Assembly: GCF_001854185.1 (NCBI RefSeq)
Contig: NZ_CP017603.1
Span: 496,001-560,000 of the forward strand
Origin: Clostridium formicaceticum
GTDB taxonomy: Bacteria > Bacillota > Clostridia > Peptostreptococcales > Natronincolaceae
DNA: 64,000 bases
Direction of reading: 5' to 3'
Part shown: positions 53,861 through 61,269 of the stretch, piece after piece
Layout of the letters: every line of letters begins with the position of its first letter
Position numbering within the stretch: the stretch's first letter is position 1
The notes under the pieces: model-generated
Seen by the model: the letters and a program-made list of their open reading frames with translations, nothing else
What the model was told of the DNA's origin: nothing
The model's database searches: none
Position numbers and translations under genes: made by a program

Positions 53861-54214
53861 ATGCATGCATTATTTATCGTACTAAATAAAACAGAATATT
53901 TAGATGACATATTAACAGCGTTTGTAAATATCGGTATCACCGGGGCTACCATTATCGATAGCCAAGGTATGGCAAGTGCTTTGGTAGAAAATCATCACAA
54001 TGATATCCCTATCATAGGTAGTTTAAGGAGCCTGGTGGACCGCTCGCGCCCCTACAATAAGACCATTTTTACCATCCTACAGGATAACAAAATGGTAGAT
54101 CGAGCCATGGAAGCTGTTAATACAATTGTAGGCGGTATGAATAGTAAAGGAACTGGGGTAATGTTTACTGTTCCTGTCGGCAAAATATTAGGTATTGAAA
54201 ATGTAAACAAGTAA
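53861..54214 (+). CDS. PII-like regulator paired with the antiporter (second copy)
   Basis: This 117-residue paralogue of the protein encoded at 49453-49806 has the same plan: ALFIVLNKTEYLDDILTAF, ITGATIIDSQGMASALVEN, a variable loop (HHNDIPIIGSLRSLVDRSR), TIFTILQDNKMVDRAM and a final VMFTVPVGKILG. AGGAGGTG precedes ATG 53861. It lies 31 bp before an antiporter gene and probably senses a nucleotide that gates it. Confidence 0.75.
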   Translation: MHALFIVLNKTEYLDDILTAFVNIGITGATIIDSQGMASALVENHHNDIPIIGSLRSLVDRSRPYNKTIFTILQDNKMVDRAMEAVNTIVGGMNSKGTGVMFTVPVGKILGIENVNK

Positions 54215-54245
54215 ATAGTAGATTGTATCGAGGAGGCGTATTTTT

Positions 54246-55445
54246 TTGAATGTTTTAGTAAAAATGAGTATTGTATTATTGATGGGAATTCTAGGTGGAA
54301 GACTAGCTAAGGTTTTGCATCTACCCTATGTGACAGGTTATTTGTTAGGAGGATTATTGATCGGTCCTTCCTTTACCAATGTTATCACTGACACAAATAT
54401 CAAAGTTTTTTCTATTGTCAATGAAATAGCCCTGGCAGCTATTGCCTTTAATATCGGCAGTGAGTTTCTTATTGAAGAACTCATGAAGGTTGGAAAAAAA
54501 GTATTTATTGTCACATTAGCAGAGACAGCTGGTGCTGTCACCATCGTATTTTTTACCAGTTACTTTTTATTACATCAACCTTTTGAATTGAGTATCATAC
54601 TAGCCTCTATAGCAGCCGCTACTGCACCTGCTGCCACAATGATGATTATTAAACAGTATAATACAAACGGTCCTTTGACCAAAACAATTCTGCCGGTAGT
54701 CGCTATTGATGATGCATTATGTGTGATGAGTTTTGGTATCGCGATGGCGCTAACAAAAATTTCTTTTGGACAAGGAGAAATGTCTTTTTTAAGAATGATT
54801 ACCTTACCCTTTGTAGAAATTATTGGTTCTCTACTCTTAGGCTTTGCCATAGGCTTTATGTTAACATTTCTTGCTAATAAAACAAAGACGGAAGATGAAC
54901 TACTAACATTTGTATTAGCTTTTATTCTAGCTGGAGGCGGTCTTGCCAACGTATTGCATCTATCTCCTATTCTAACCTGTATGATGATTGGTGCCACACT
55001 TACTAACCTTATGCAAAGTCATCGAAAGGTTTTTCATATTATAGGGAAGTTTACACCACCCATCTATTTGTTTTTCTTTACACTGGCGGGAGCCAGTCTT
55101 CATCTTGATGTTTTAGGAAAACTAGGTTTATTAGGAACAGCATATATCGTAGCAAGAGCCATAGGAAAAGTTGTTGGAGCAGGTTTAGGGGCGAAAATGA
55201 TGGGTTATTCTGATACCATTGTAAAAAATTTAGGGTTTAGTTTGTTACCTCAAGCTGGTGTAGCCATTGGTTTAGCAATGATTGCCAAACAACAAGTGCC
55301 TCAGATAGGCAGTACCGTAAGCACTGTTATTTTAGGAGGAGTTTTTGTATTCGAGTTGATCGGTCCCATTATGGCAAAGTTTGCTTTAAGCAGGGCTGGA
55401 GAAATTCCTCCAACAAATGAGGCTTCTCAAGAGGTTATAAATTAA
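54246..55445 (+). CDS. Cation/proton antiporter (CPA2-like), second copy
   Basis: This 399-residue paralogue of the antiporter at 48299-49456 has about 12 hydrophobic helices, with GGRLAKVLHLPYVTGYLLGGLLIGPSF, AAIAFNIGSEF, VVAIDDALCVMSFGIAM and LLPQAGVAIGLAMIAKQQVPQ. The acidic pair IDD replaces the IDN of the first copy, a position linked to ion choice or coupling in CPA transporters. The start is TTG 54246, 9 bp after GAGGAGG. A strong terminator follows. Confidence 0.87.
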   Translation: MNVLVKMSIVLLMGILGGRLAKVLHLPYVTGYLLGGLLIGPSFTNVITDTNIKVFSIVNEIALAAIAFNIGSEFLIEELMKVGKKVFIVTLAETAGAVTIVFFTSYFLLHQPFELSIILASIAAATAPAATMMIIKQYNTNGPLTKTILPVVAIDDALCVMSFGIAMALTKISFGQGEMSFLRMITLPFVEIIGSLLLGFAIGFMLTFLANKTKTEDELLTFVLAFILAGGGLANVLHLSPILTCMMIGATLTNLMQSHRKVFHIIGKFTPPIYLFFFTLAGASLHLDVLGKLGLLGTAYIVARAIGKVVGAGLGAKMMGYSDTIVKNLGFSLLPQAGVAIGLAMIAKQQVPQIGSTVSTVILGGVFVFELIGPIMAKFALSRAGEIPPTNEASQEVIN

Positions 55446-55464
55446 AAACTATATTTTTCAACTT

Positions 55465-55505
55465 AAAAACACCTTTCTTATTCAGTTTATAAGAAAGGTG
55501 TTTTT
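55465..55505. terminator. Bidirectional terminator between antiporter and permease genes
   Basis: Perfect 17-bp arms (AAAAACACCTTTCTTAT and its complement) lie around a 7-base loop, with A and T runs on the outer sides. It serves the converging genes on both strands. Confidence 0.9.
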
Positions 55506-55525
55506 ATAAGCATGTCACTATAGGT

Positions 55526-56260
55526 TTAGCCATGATGATAGCCTATGGCTTTTGCTGGACATTTTTCAATGATGCTATTGATGTTCTCGAGAACTTCGTC
55601 AGGAAGAGATTGTTGGGTAAATTCTATCCTATTCCCTATAGTCGTGAAATATTGTGGCAACATTTTTTCACATAAACCACAGTGAATACAGTACTCCCCT
55701 TTGACATTTATTTTATTTTTTTCCTTCTGTTTCAAATTTCCAACCATAGGAATTTCCGTTTTTTTCACTATCACTGTTATTATATAGGCCATGATTAATA
55801 TAGATATTATTGTTAACACCCATCTTATCAGCATAAACTTTGAACCTAAAAATTTTGCTTCATTGGCAAGCATAGGAACTTTTATCACTGCCCAAGCACT
55901 TAGGATAATTACAACATTGGCAATGCTGGCACCCTTTTTTAATAACATTTTGCAGATAGGAAATGCCGCATAGATCGGTCCTGCTGAAAAGCTTCCTAAG
56001 ATCAAGGAAAAGACGGCTCCTTTTACCCCTGATTTTTCTCCAAAGCTGTTGATGATCATATCCTTAGGCATCCATGCTTCTATAAGCGCCGTCAATATAA
56101 AAACAATCGGCATAATTTGAAACATCTCCTTAATATAGTAAAGGCTATTTCTTGATGAATCAATAGCTTTTACTGGAAGAAACAAAAGCAATGACAAATA
56201 AATCAATACTACTATGGATAATAATTTATTATTTCTTACGACTTTTATCATCTTCTTCAT
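55526..56260 (-). CDS. Permease half with C-terminal ferredoxin domain
   Basis: This 244-residue protein has about five membrane segments in its first 180 residues, with the permease phrase GVKGAVFSLILGSFSAGPIYAAFP typical of the DUF318/ArsP-like permeases. The last 60 residues form a cytoplasmic single-cluster ferredoxin: CIHCGLCEKMLPQYF and EKCPAKAIG give four cysteines for one [4Fe-4S] cluster. The ATG overlaps the stop of the upstream permease half in ATGA. The two halves probably form one transporter, redox-linked through the tail. The substrate is unknown. Confidence 0.75.
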   Translation of the reverse strand: MKKMIKVVRNNKLLSIVVLIYLSLLLFLPVKAIDSSRNSLYYIKEMFQIMPIVFILTALIEAWMPKDMIINSFGEKSGVKGAVFSLILGSFSAGPIYAAFPICKMLLKKGASIANVVIILSAWAVIKVPMLANEAKFLGSKFMLIRWVLTIISILIMAYIITVIVKKTEIPMVGNLKQKEKNKINVKGEYCIHCGLCEKMLPQYFTTIGNRIEFTQQSLPDEVLENINSIIEKCPAKAIGYHHG

Positions 56261-56739
56261 AAGATCACCCCCATAATAAGGGAAATAAATATCGCAAATA
56301 GAAAGCTTAAAATATTTCTAGTCAATGCAAATTTTAATCCAAATTCCTGCTTTTCTAATGAGAAGGTAACCAATCCCACCATCGTTAGCGTCGTTAAAAA
56401 AGCCACTGCTGGAACAATGCTCATCCCTATATCTACAAAGGAGCTTACTAAAGGAAAAGCTACAAAGGCTGGTATCAAAGTAATACTGCCGACAAAAGCA
56501 GAAATCATCGTCGCAAACAGTATATTGGTTTTGCTTAAAATATCCGTTACCCCCTCTGGAGGTATAAATGTCAGTATTAATCCTATAAGAAACAAAATTC
56601 CTATGATTTGGCCTATCATACGCTTCATCATATTGGCTGCCATTTTCATGGAGGTTAAAGTTTTTTCTTTGTCCTTGAACATAGAAATAACAAGTCCCAC
56701 ACCTGTAATAATCCAAAGGAAAATCATGAAGATATCCAT
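56257..56739 (-). CDS. Permease, first half
   Basis: This protein has about 160 residues with four membrane segments (MIFLWIITGVGLVISMF, IIGILFLIGLILTF, MISAFVGSITLIPAFVAFPLV, AVAFLTTLTMVGLVTFSL). The phrase GSITLIPAFVAFPL mirrors GSFSAGPIYAAFPI in the second half, the internal repeat of this permease family split over two genes. ATG 56739 has GGAG at 9 bp and avoids overlap with the cupin stop; ATG 56754 is also open. It is translationally coupled to the second half. Confidence 0.75.
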   Translation of the reverse strand: MDIFMIFLWIITGVGLVISMFKDKEKTLTSMKMAANMMKRMIGQIIGILFLIGLILTFIPPEGVTDILSKTNILFATMISAFVGSITLIPAFVAFPLVSSFVDIGMSIVPAVAFLTTLTMVGLVTFSLEKQEFGLKFALTRNILSFLFAIFISLIMGVIL

Positions 56740-56740
56740 A

Positions 56741-57067
56741 TTATTTTTCTCCATAATCCTTAGGGTTTGGTGATTTCACTACGAAAAACTCCAATACCTC
56801 ATCATCATCATTATTTACCCTCATCTTGACATTATAAGGAATATTAATGATCTGCCTCTCCTGATATTTTTGCAACTCCTGTTCTCCCAGTTGTAAACTC
56901 ATAATGCCTTTAGTAATAATCATATACACATTAGAATTTGAAAAATGTTCTGGCAGTCCTGTTCCTTTGACAAGAATCATGTGATTTAGTACAAGGTTCT
57001 CATCATCAACAACCTTCTCAATAAGTTTTTCATTTTTTCCGTCAAATCCATAAACTTTTTCTAACAT
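56741..57067 (-). CDS. Small cupin-domain protein
   Basis: This protein of about 108 residues has a beta-barrel pattern: VLNHMILVKGTGLPEHFSNSNVYMIITKG, LGEQELQKYQERQIINIP and VLEFFVVKSPNP. This matches small cupins, although only the His of PEHF among the usual metal ligands is clear. ATG 57067 is preferred, because GGAG nearly touches ATG 57073. It is the first gene of cupin-permease-permease/ferredoxin, divergent from a Crp/Fnr regulator gene. Confidence 0.75.
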   Translation of the reverse strand: MLEKVYGFDGKNEKLIEKVVDDENLVLNHMILVKGTGLPEHFSNSNVYMIITKGIMSLQLGEQELQKYQERQIINIPYNVKMRVNNDDDEVLEFFVVKSPNPKDYGEK

Positions 57068-57099
57068 AATCATTCTCCTTTCAAAATCCTTTTTTATAT

Positions 57100-57142
57100 A
57101 TTATAATGTTTTTAAAATAACAAGGCAGTAACCATGGTTACT
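57100..57142 (-). promoter_or_regulatory. Promoter with Crp/Fnr-type palindrome at -41.5
   Basis: AGTAACCATGGTTACT (57127-57142) is a perfect 16-bp palindrome. On the minus strand a perfect TATAAT lies at 57105-57100. If it is the -10, the predicted start is near 57093 and the palindrome centre is at -41.5, the class II activator position. No good -35 hexamer is seen, as expected for an activated promoter. The site also lies just ahead of the regulator gene. Confidence 0.65.
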
Positions 57143-57161
57143 AATTTAAAGGAGTTTTATT

Positions 57162-57845
57162 ATGAAAATAAAAAAGTATCTTCAACTGCTTACTTGCATA
57201 GACCTTTTTAAGAGTTTTACAAAAGAAGCATTATTAAAATTATTTTGTGAGGAGAATCATCAGATAAAGAAATATGAAAAAAATAGCATGATCTATCTTC
57301 AAAATGAAGTCTGTAATACTGTAGACGTTATATTGCGGGGAGAAATTGTTATTCAAAAGATTGATACAAATGGCAACATCCTGACTTTAACTAGCTTTCA
57401 AACCGGCGATATCATAGGCGGCAACTTATTGTTTTGTCATAACAATGTCTACCCTATGACAATTACCTCTAAAACTGATTGCATCTTGCTTCATATGGAA
57501 AAAGACTTTATTTTAGAATTATGCCAAAAAAACAAAGCGTTTTTAATAGCATTTCTTCATTGCATATGTGACAAAACCTTCATTCTTACAAATAAACTAA
57601 AGGCCATCACCATGAAAACGATAAAACAGCGTATTATTGAATTTTTAACCTATGAGTATTATTATCAGCAAAGTACTAAAATCCTATTAAATATGTCAAA
57701 AAAGGAACTAGCTGAAAGACTAGGTGTTCAGCGGCCCTCCCTCTCAAGGGAATTAAACAAAATGAGGGAAGACGGCCTAATCACCTATGACGCAAAATCT
57801 ATTACCATCAAAAACCTAAATATTCTTGAACTAGCTAATGAGTGA
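57162..57845 (+). CDS. Crp/Fnr-family transcription regulator
   Basis: This 227-residue regulator has an N-terminal cyclic-nucleotide-type barrel (IYLQNEVCNTVDVILRGEIVIQKID, FQTGDIIGGNLLF), a long dimer helix (AFLHCICDKTFILTNKLKAIT) and a C-terminal winged helix (MSKKELAERLGVQRPSLSRELNKMREDGLI). Several cysteines occur, but no N-terminal FNR-type four-cysteine cluster is clear, so the signal is unknown. It is divergent from the cupin/permease genes and probably controls them through the palindrome between. AAAGGAG precedes ATG 57162. Confidence 0.88.
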   Translation: MKIKKYLQLLTCIDLFKSFTKEALLKLFCEENHQIKKYEKNSMIYLQNEVCNTVDVILRGEIVIQKIDTNGNILTLTSFQTGDIIGGNLLFCHNNVYPMTITSKTDCILLHMEKDFILELCQKNKAFLIAFLHCICDKTFILTNKLKAITMKTIKQRIIEFLTYEYYYQQSTKILLNMSKKELAERLGVQRPSLSRELNKMREDGLITYDAKSITIKNLNILELANE

Positions 57846-57873
57846 ACTCCTACAGCTAAAGCTGAACATCGGG

Positions 57874-57966
57874 GAATCAGATGGAGACTCTACTCCACCT
57901 GATTCAAAGCCCACTTATAGAAATGGGGGTCTTAACCCAGTAAAGTATTTGATGATAAGATAAAAT
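57874..57966 (+). repeat. Repeat R3, complete copy
   Basis: A hairpin (GAATCAGATGGAG / CTCCACCTGATTC, one mismatch) is followed by AAAGCCCACTTATAGAAATG, GGGGTCTTAACCCAGTAAAG and TTGATGATAAGATAAAAT. Copies: 52697-52760 (inverted) and 58701-58755 (3' part). It lies just after the Crp/Fnr gene. Confidence 0.75.
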
Positions 57967-57974
57967 TTATCTTC

Positions 57975-58469
57975 TTAAGGAATTTCTACAAACTGTACTT
58001 TATTGCCACACCATCTAAGGAATTTTTCCAGATCCTTATAGCGCATTGTAATACTAACAGTATTTATATTGGGGTGTAAAGTAACTTTTTCTTGTAAAGA
58101 TAAGTCTTGATCTATTAATACTTCTACCTCTTTATTTTTATCATTGATTAATCCCATAGGAGACACTGCTCCTGGCTCTAAGCCTAAATGGGCTTCAAGT
58201 CTTTCGTCAGAGGCAAAACTTAATCTTGTACTTCCTATCTGCTTAGCTAGTGCCTTAGTATTGGCTTTCTTCGAGCTATCTACCAGCACTAAATAGTGTT
58301 TGTCCCCTTTAGAGTTACGTAAAAATAGATTTTTGAAATGAAGCACTTCTAAGTTCATCTCTAACGCCTCTATCGCTGCAATGGTGGCTACCGGGGCATG
58401 GGTATATCTTTCATAGGGAATATTCAATGCTTCTAAAACCGCATATACTTTTGATTCTTTTGTCTCCAT
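57975..58469 (-). CDS. ProX/YbaK-type aminoacyl-tRNA deacylase
   Basis: This 164-residue protein has the YbaK/ProX fold phrases: IPYERYTHAPVATIAAIE, HFKNLFLRNSKGDKHYLVLVDSSKKANTKALAKQIG with the catalytic-region Lys, and GLEPGAVSPMGLIND. Members clear mischarged Ala- or Cys-tRNA(Pro), acting free of prolyl-tRNA synthetase. AAGGAGT precedes ATG 58469. Confidence 0.87.
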   Translation of the reverse strand: METKESKVYAVLEALNIPYERYTHAPVATIAAIEALEMNLEVLHFKNLFLRNSKGDKHYLVLVDSSKKANTKALAKQIGSTRLSFASDERLEAHLGLEPGAVSPMGLINDKNKEVEVLIDQDLSLQEKVTLHPNINTVSITMRYKDLEKFLRWCGNKVQFVEIP

Positions 58470-58940
58470 CGTTTACAACACTCCTTTATCCTGTATAAAA
58501 CTTATGCTTCTTCCTTCTATAGAAATCTCTTTCTCCTAAAACATTATGCCTAAGTAAGACAGCATATTTTTACTGGCTTCAAACTTAAGATAAGGCATTG
58601 TTTTATCTCCTTTATTCTTTCTTTAGATAGGCCATTCCAATACCGAAAAATCCGTATTATTGTTAATTTCGACCTAAAACTACAAATTCCTTTATAGATT
58701 TATGGAAGTGGGGGTCTTAACCCAGTAAAGTATTTGATAATAAGATAAAATGAGACTACAGTTTTCCCTAAAACCGTGAGCTGTAAATATAGCCCTTAGT
58801 ATATGAAAATTCATAGACTATTTTTATATTTGCTGCTTAGAAAAAAATATTATTCAACTTCGTCTATAGATAGAAATAAGTTGGGTATATAGATAAAATA
58901 AGTTGATAAATAAAAAACAAACATTCTAGGAGGGATTGTA
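58470..58940. other. Intergenic stretch with repeat element between proX-type gene and fprA
   Basis: It holds the R3-R2 composite at 58701-58815 and the leader of the flavodiiron gene. A frame of 20 codons on the minus strand (58536-58598, beginning MPYLKFEASKN) has AGGAG at 8 bp from its ATG. It may be a tiny gene or the stub of a lost one, and I cannot assign it. Confidence 0.5.
58701..58815 (+). repeat. Composite repeat: 3' part of R3 followed by R2
   Basis: GGAAGTGGGGGTCTTAACCC and AGTAAAGTATTTGATAATAA match R3 at 57874-57966. They run directly into AGATAAAATGAGACTACAG, TTTTCCCTAAAACCGTGAGC and ATATAGCCCTTAGTATATGA, the reverse of R2 at 52533-52603. R3-R2 order and orientation are the same as at 52533-52760 read on the minus strand. 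Confidence 0.7.
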
Positions 58941-60152
58941 ATGATTAATACTGTAGAAGTAACAAAAAATATTCATTATGTAGGGGTAAATGACAGAGAA
59001 ACCCATCTGTTTGAAAATTTATGGCCATTAGATAAAGGGGTTTCTTATAATGCTTATTTAATTAATGACGACAAGGTTGCTGTCATTGATACAGTAAAAA
59101 ATACAAAAATGGATGCATTTATGGATAAGATAGAAGGTATCATTGGAGATAAATCAGTAGACTATCTCATTATCAATCATATGGAGCCGGATCATTCAGG
59201 GGCTATTAAAGCCGTAAGAGAGAGATATCCTAACGTTATGTTGGTAGGTAATAAGAAGACCTTTGAATTTTTAGAAAATTTTTATGGCAAAATGGATAAT
59301 TATTATATTATTGATGATGGAGATACCTTAGATCTAGGAGAACATCAGCTTAAATTTTACTTAACGCCTATGGTTCACTGGCCAGAAACCATGATGACCT
59401 ATGAAGTCACAAATAAGGTATTGTTCTCAGCAGATGCCTTTGGTGGTTTTGGCACATTAGATGGGGGGATCTTCGACGATGAAGTGAATTTAGAATTTTA
59501 TACAGATGAAATCAGACGTTACTATTCCAATATCGTTGGTAAATACGGCGCTATGGTACAAAAAGCTTTAAAAAAGTTAACAGAGGCTGCTATCGATATT
59601 AATGTTATCGCCCCTACCCATGGGCCAGTATGGAGAACCAATCCATCTTGCATTATTGACTATTATGATCGTTGGTCTAAGGCTGAAACACAGGAAGGTG
59701 TTGTCATCGTATATGGTTCTATGTATGGTAATACACAGAAAATGGCAGACTTTATTGCCAGAAAACTTTCTGAAAAGGGAATAAAGAATATCAGGATTTA
59801 TGATGCCTCAAAAACCCATGTCTCTTACATCATAAGTGACATTTGGCGATTCAAAGGTGTCGTTTTAGGTAGTTGTGCCTACAATACTGGTTTGTTTCCT
59901 TCCATGGAAACAGTGGTACATAAAATCGAAAACTCTCAACTAAAAAATCGTTATCTTGGCATCTTTGGAACTGCTTCTTGGAGTGGCGGTGGTGTTTCTA
60001 CCTTAAACCAATTTGCCGAAAAAATTAAATGGGAAAAAATTGGAGAGCCTGTAGAAGCTAAATCTTCTCCTAAAGCAGCGGAGTTTGAAATGTGTGAAAA
60101 AATAGCTGATGAATTAGCAAAAAAACTTATTGCAGAAAGAGAAACCCTCTAG
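58941..60152 (+). CDS. fprA: Flavodiiron protein (FprA-type oxygen/NO reductase)
   Basis: This 403-residue protein has an N-terminal metallo-beta-lactamase-like diiron domain with ligands in NHMEPDHSG (His80, Glu82, Asp84, His85), a further His in MVHWPETMMTYE, Asp in LFSADAFGGFG and His in IAPTHGPVW. A C-terminal flavodoxin domain has FMN motif YGSMYGNTQKMA and GTASWSGGGV. It reduces O2 to water, or NO to N2O, in anaerobes, using electrons from rubredoxin. AGGAGGG precedes ATG 58941. Confidence 0.94.
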   Translation: MINTVEVTKNIHYVGVNDRETHLFENLWPLDKGVSYNAYLINDDKVAVIDTVKNTKMDAFMDKIEGIIGDKSVDYLIINHMEPDHSGAIKAVRERYPNVMLVGNKKTFEFLENFYGKMDNYYIIDDGDTLDLGEHQLKFYLTPMVHWPETMMTYEVTNKVLFSADAFGGFGTLDGGIFDDEVNLEFYTDEIRRYYSNIVGKYGAMVQKALKKLTEAAIDINVIAPTHGPVWRTNPSCIIDYYDRWSKAETQEGVVIVYGSMYGNTQKMADFIARKLSEKGIKNIRIYDASKTHVSYIISDIWRFKGVVLGSCAYNTGLFPSMETVVHKIENSQLKNRYLGIFGTASWSGGGVSTLNQFAEKIKWEKIGEPVEAKSSPKAAEFEMCEKIADELAKKLIAERETL

Positions 60153-60170
60153 AAGTCACAAAATAATATT

Positions 60171-60205
60171 AAGGATTGGGAAAAATCATCCCAATCCTTA
60201 TTTTC
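60171..60205 (+). terminator. Terminator of fprA
   Basis: AAGGATTGGGA and TCCCAATCCTT are perfect 11-bp arms around a 7-base loop, followed by ATTTT. Confidence 0.9.
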
Positions 60206-60273
60206 TGTCGTAGAAGTAGGAAGCCACCCAGTGCTACATGTAGTAGTAGTTCACATTAGTATATGACGACATC

Positions 60274-61269
60274 CTATGAAATGTGATCTAGCTGCATTAC
60301 TTCGCCTTCGCTGCCTTCACAGTGACAAGCTACTTTATGACCTTTTCCCACTATGCTCAAGGGAGGAACATGCTCATTACAGGTAACTGTACTTTTCTTA
60401 CAACGTTCATTATACTTACAGCCGCAAGATACTTTTTTACTACTGACAACTTCATCAAAGGAAAAGTCTAAAACTTTCCCTTCTTGTGGATAAGGACTTA
60501 ATACAGAGCTTAACAGCTTTTTACTATAAGGATGTCTCAACGCCGTTAAATCAGCAACATCTTCTATCGATTCTACAATTCTTCCTAAATACATTACTGC
60601 TACAGTATCTGCTATATAATCCACAGCTTCAATATCATGAGATATAAACAAATAGGATAAGTTAAATTCCTTTTTCAAATCAAGCAGCAGATTTAAAATT
60701 TGCGCCTGCACAGATACATCTAAGCTGCTGATAGCTTCATCTAAAACGATGAGTTTCGGCTTTAAAGCTATCGCTTTGGCTATACACACCCGTTGCAGTT
60801 GTCCCCCACTAAACTGATGGGGATATTTATGGATATCTTTATGGCTTAGACCTACTATTTCTAATAGCTCTAACACCTTTTTTTCTTCTTCTAAGGGACT
60901 TAAGTTTAAGTAATTTTTTATAGGTTCACTAATAATTTTTCCTATATTCTGTTTAGGGTTCACAGAACTATGGTAATCTTGAAAAACCACCTGTAGATCC
61001 CGTGTTAAGGCTTTTTGCTGTCTACGATTGGATTTATAAAAATTTTTTCCCTGAAACAAGACTTCTCCACTATTTGGTTTTTCCAAGCCTAGAATAATTT
61101 TTCCTAAGGTGCTTTTGCCACATCCGCTTTCTCCTACTAATCCTACACAGCTTCCTTCTTTAATGCTCAAACTAACATCCTTTACAGCTTCTGTCACCTT
61201 CCCTTTTCCCCATAGGCTATTGCCAGACTTGTACACTTTTGTAACCTCTCTGATCTCAAGCAAGCTCAT
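60274..61269 (-). CDS. Peptide/nickel-type ABC transporter ATP-binding protein (DppF-like)
   Basis: This 331-residue ABC ATPase has Walker A GLVGESGCGKSTLGK, Q-loop QVVFQDY, signature FSGGQLQRVCIAKAI, Walker B KLIVLDEAISSLD and switch His in FISHDIEAVDY. The C-terminal OppF-type tail has Cys residues (CGCKYNERCKKSTVTC), as is common in Dpp/Opp/Nik ATPases. It overlaps the other ATPase gene by 14 bp. The solute-binding protein is not in the window, so peptide versus nickel cannot be decided. Confidence 0.92.
   Translation of the reverse strand: MSLLEIREVTKVYKSGNSLWGKGKVTEAVKDVSLSIKEGSCVGLVGESGCGKSTLGKIILGLEKPNSGEVLFQGKNFYKSNRRQQKALTRDLQVVFQDYHSSVNPKQNIGKIISEPIKNYLNLSPLEEEKKVLELLEIVGLSHKDIHKYPHQFSGGQLQRVCIAKAIALKPKLIVLDEAISSLDVSVQAQILNLLLDLKKEFNLSYLFISHDIEAVDYIADTVAVMYLGRIVESIEDVADLTALRHPYSKKLLSSVLSPYPQEGKVLDFSFDEVVSSKKVSCGCKYNERCKKSTVTCNEHVPPLSIVGKGHKVACHCEGSEGEVMQLDHIS

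Noticed and set aside
54575-54997. Open frame of 140 codons antisense to the second antiporter
   Set aside because: Shadow of a well-supported membrane-protein gene; composition is not protein-like and no ribosome site is seen.
56318-56716. Open frame of 132 codons in another frame of the permease gene
   Set aside because: Overlaps fully with the permease half, which has proper helices and coupling to its neighbour.
60205-60273. Possible inverted repeat GTCGT/ACGAC after fprA
   Set aside because: Only five pairs, distant arms, and no support from other copies.
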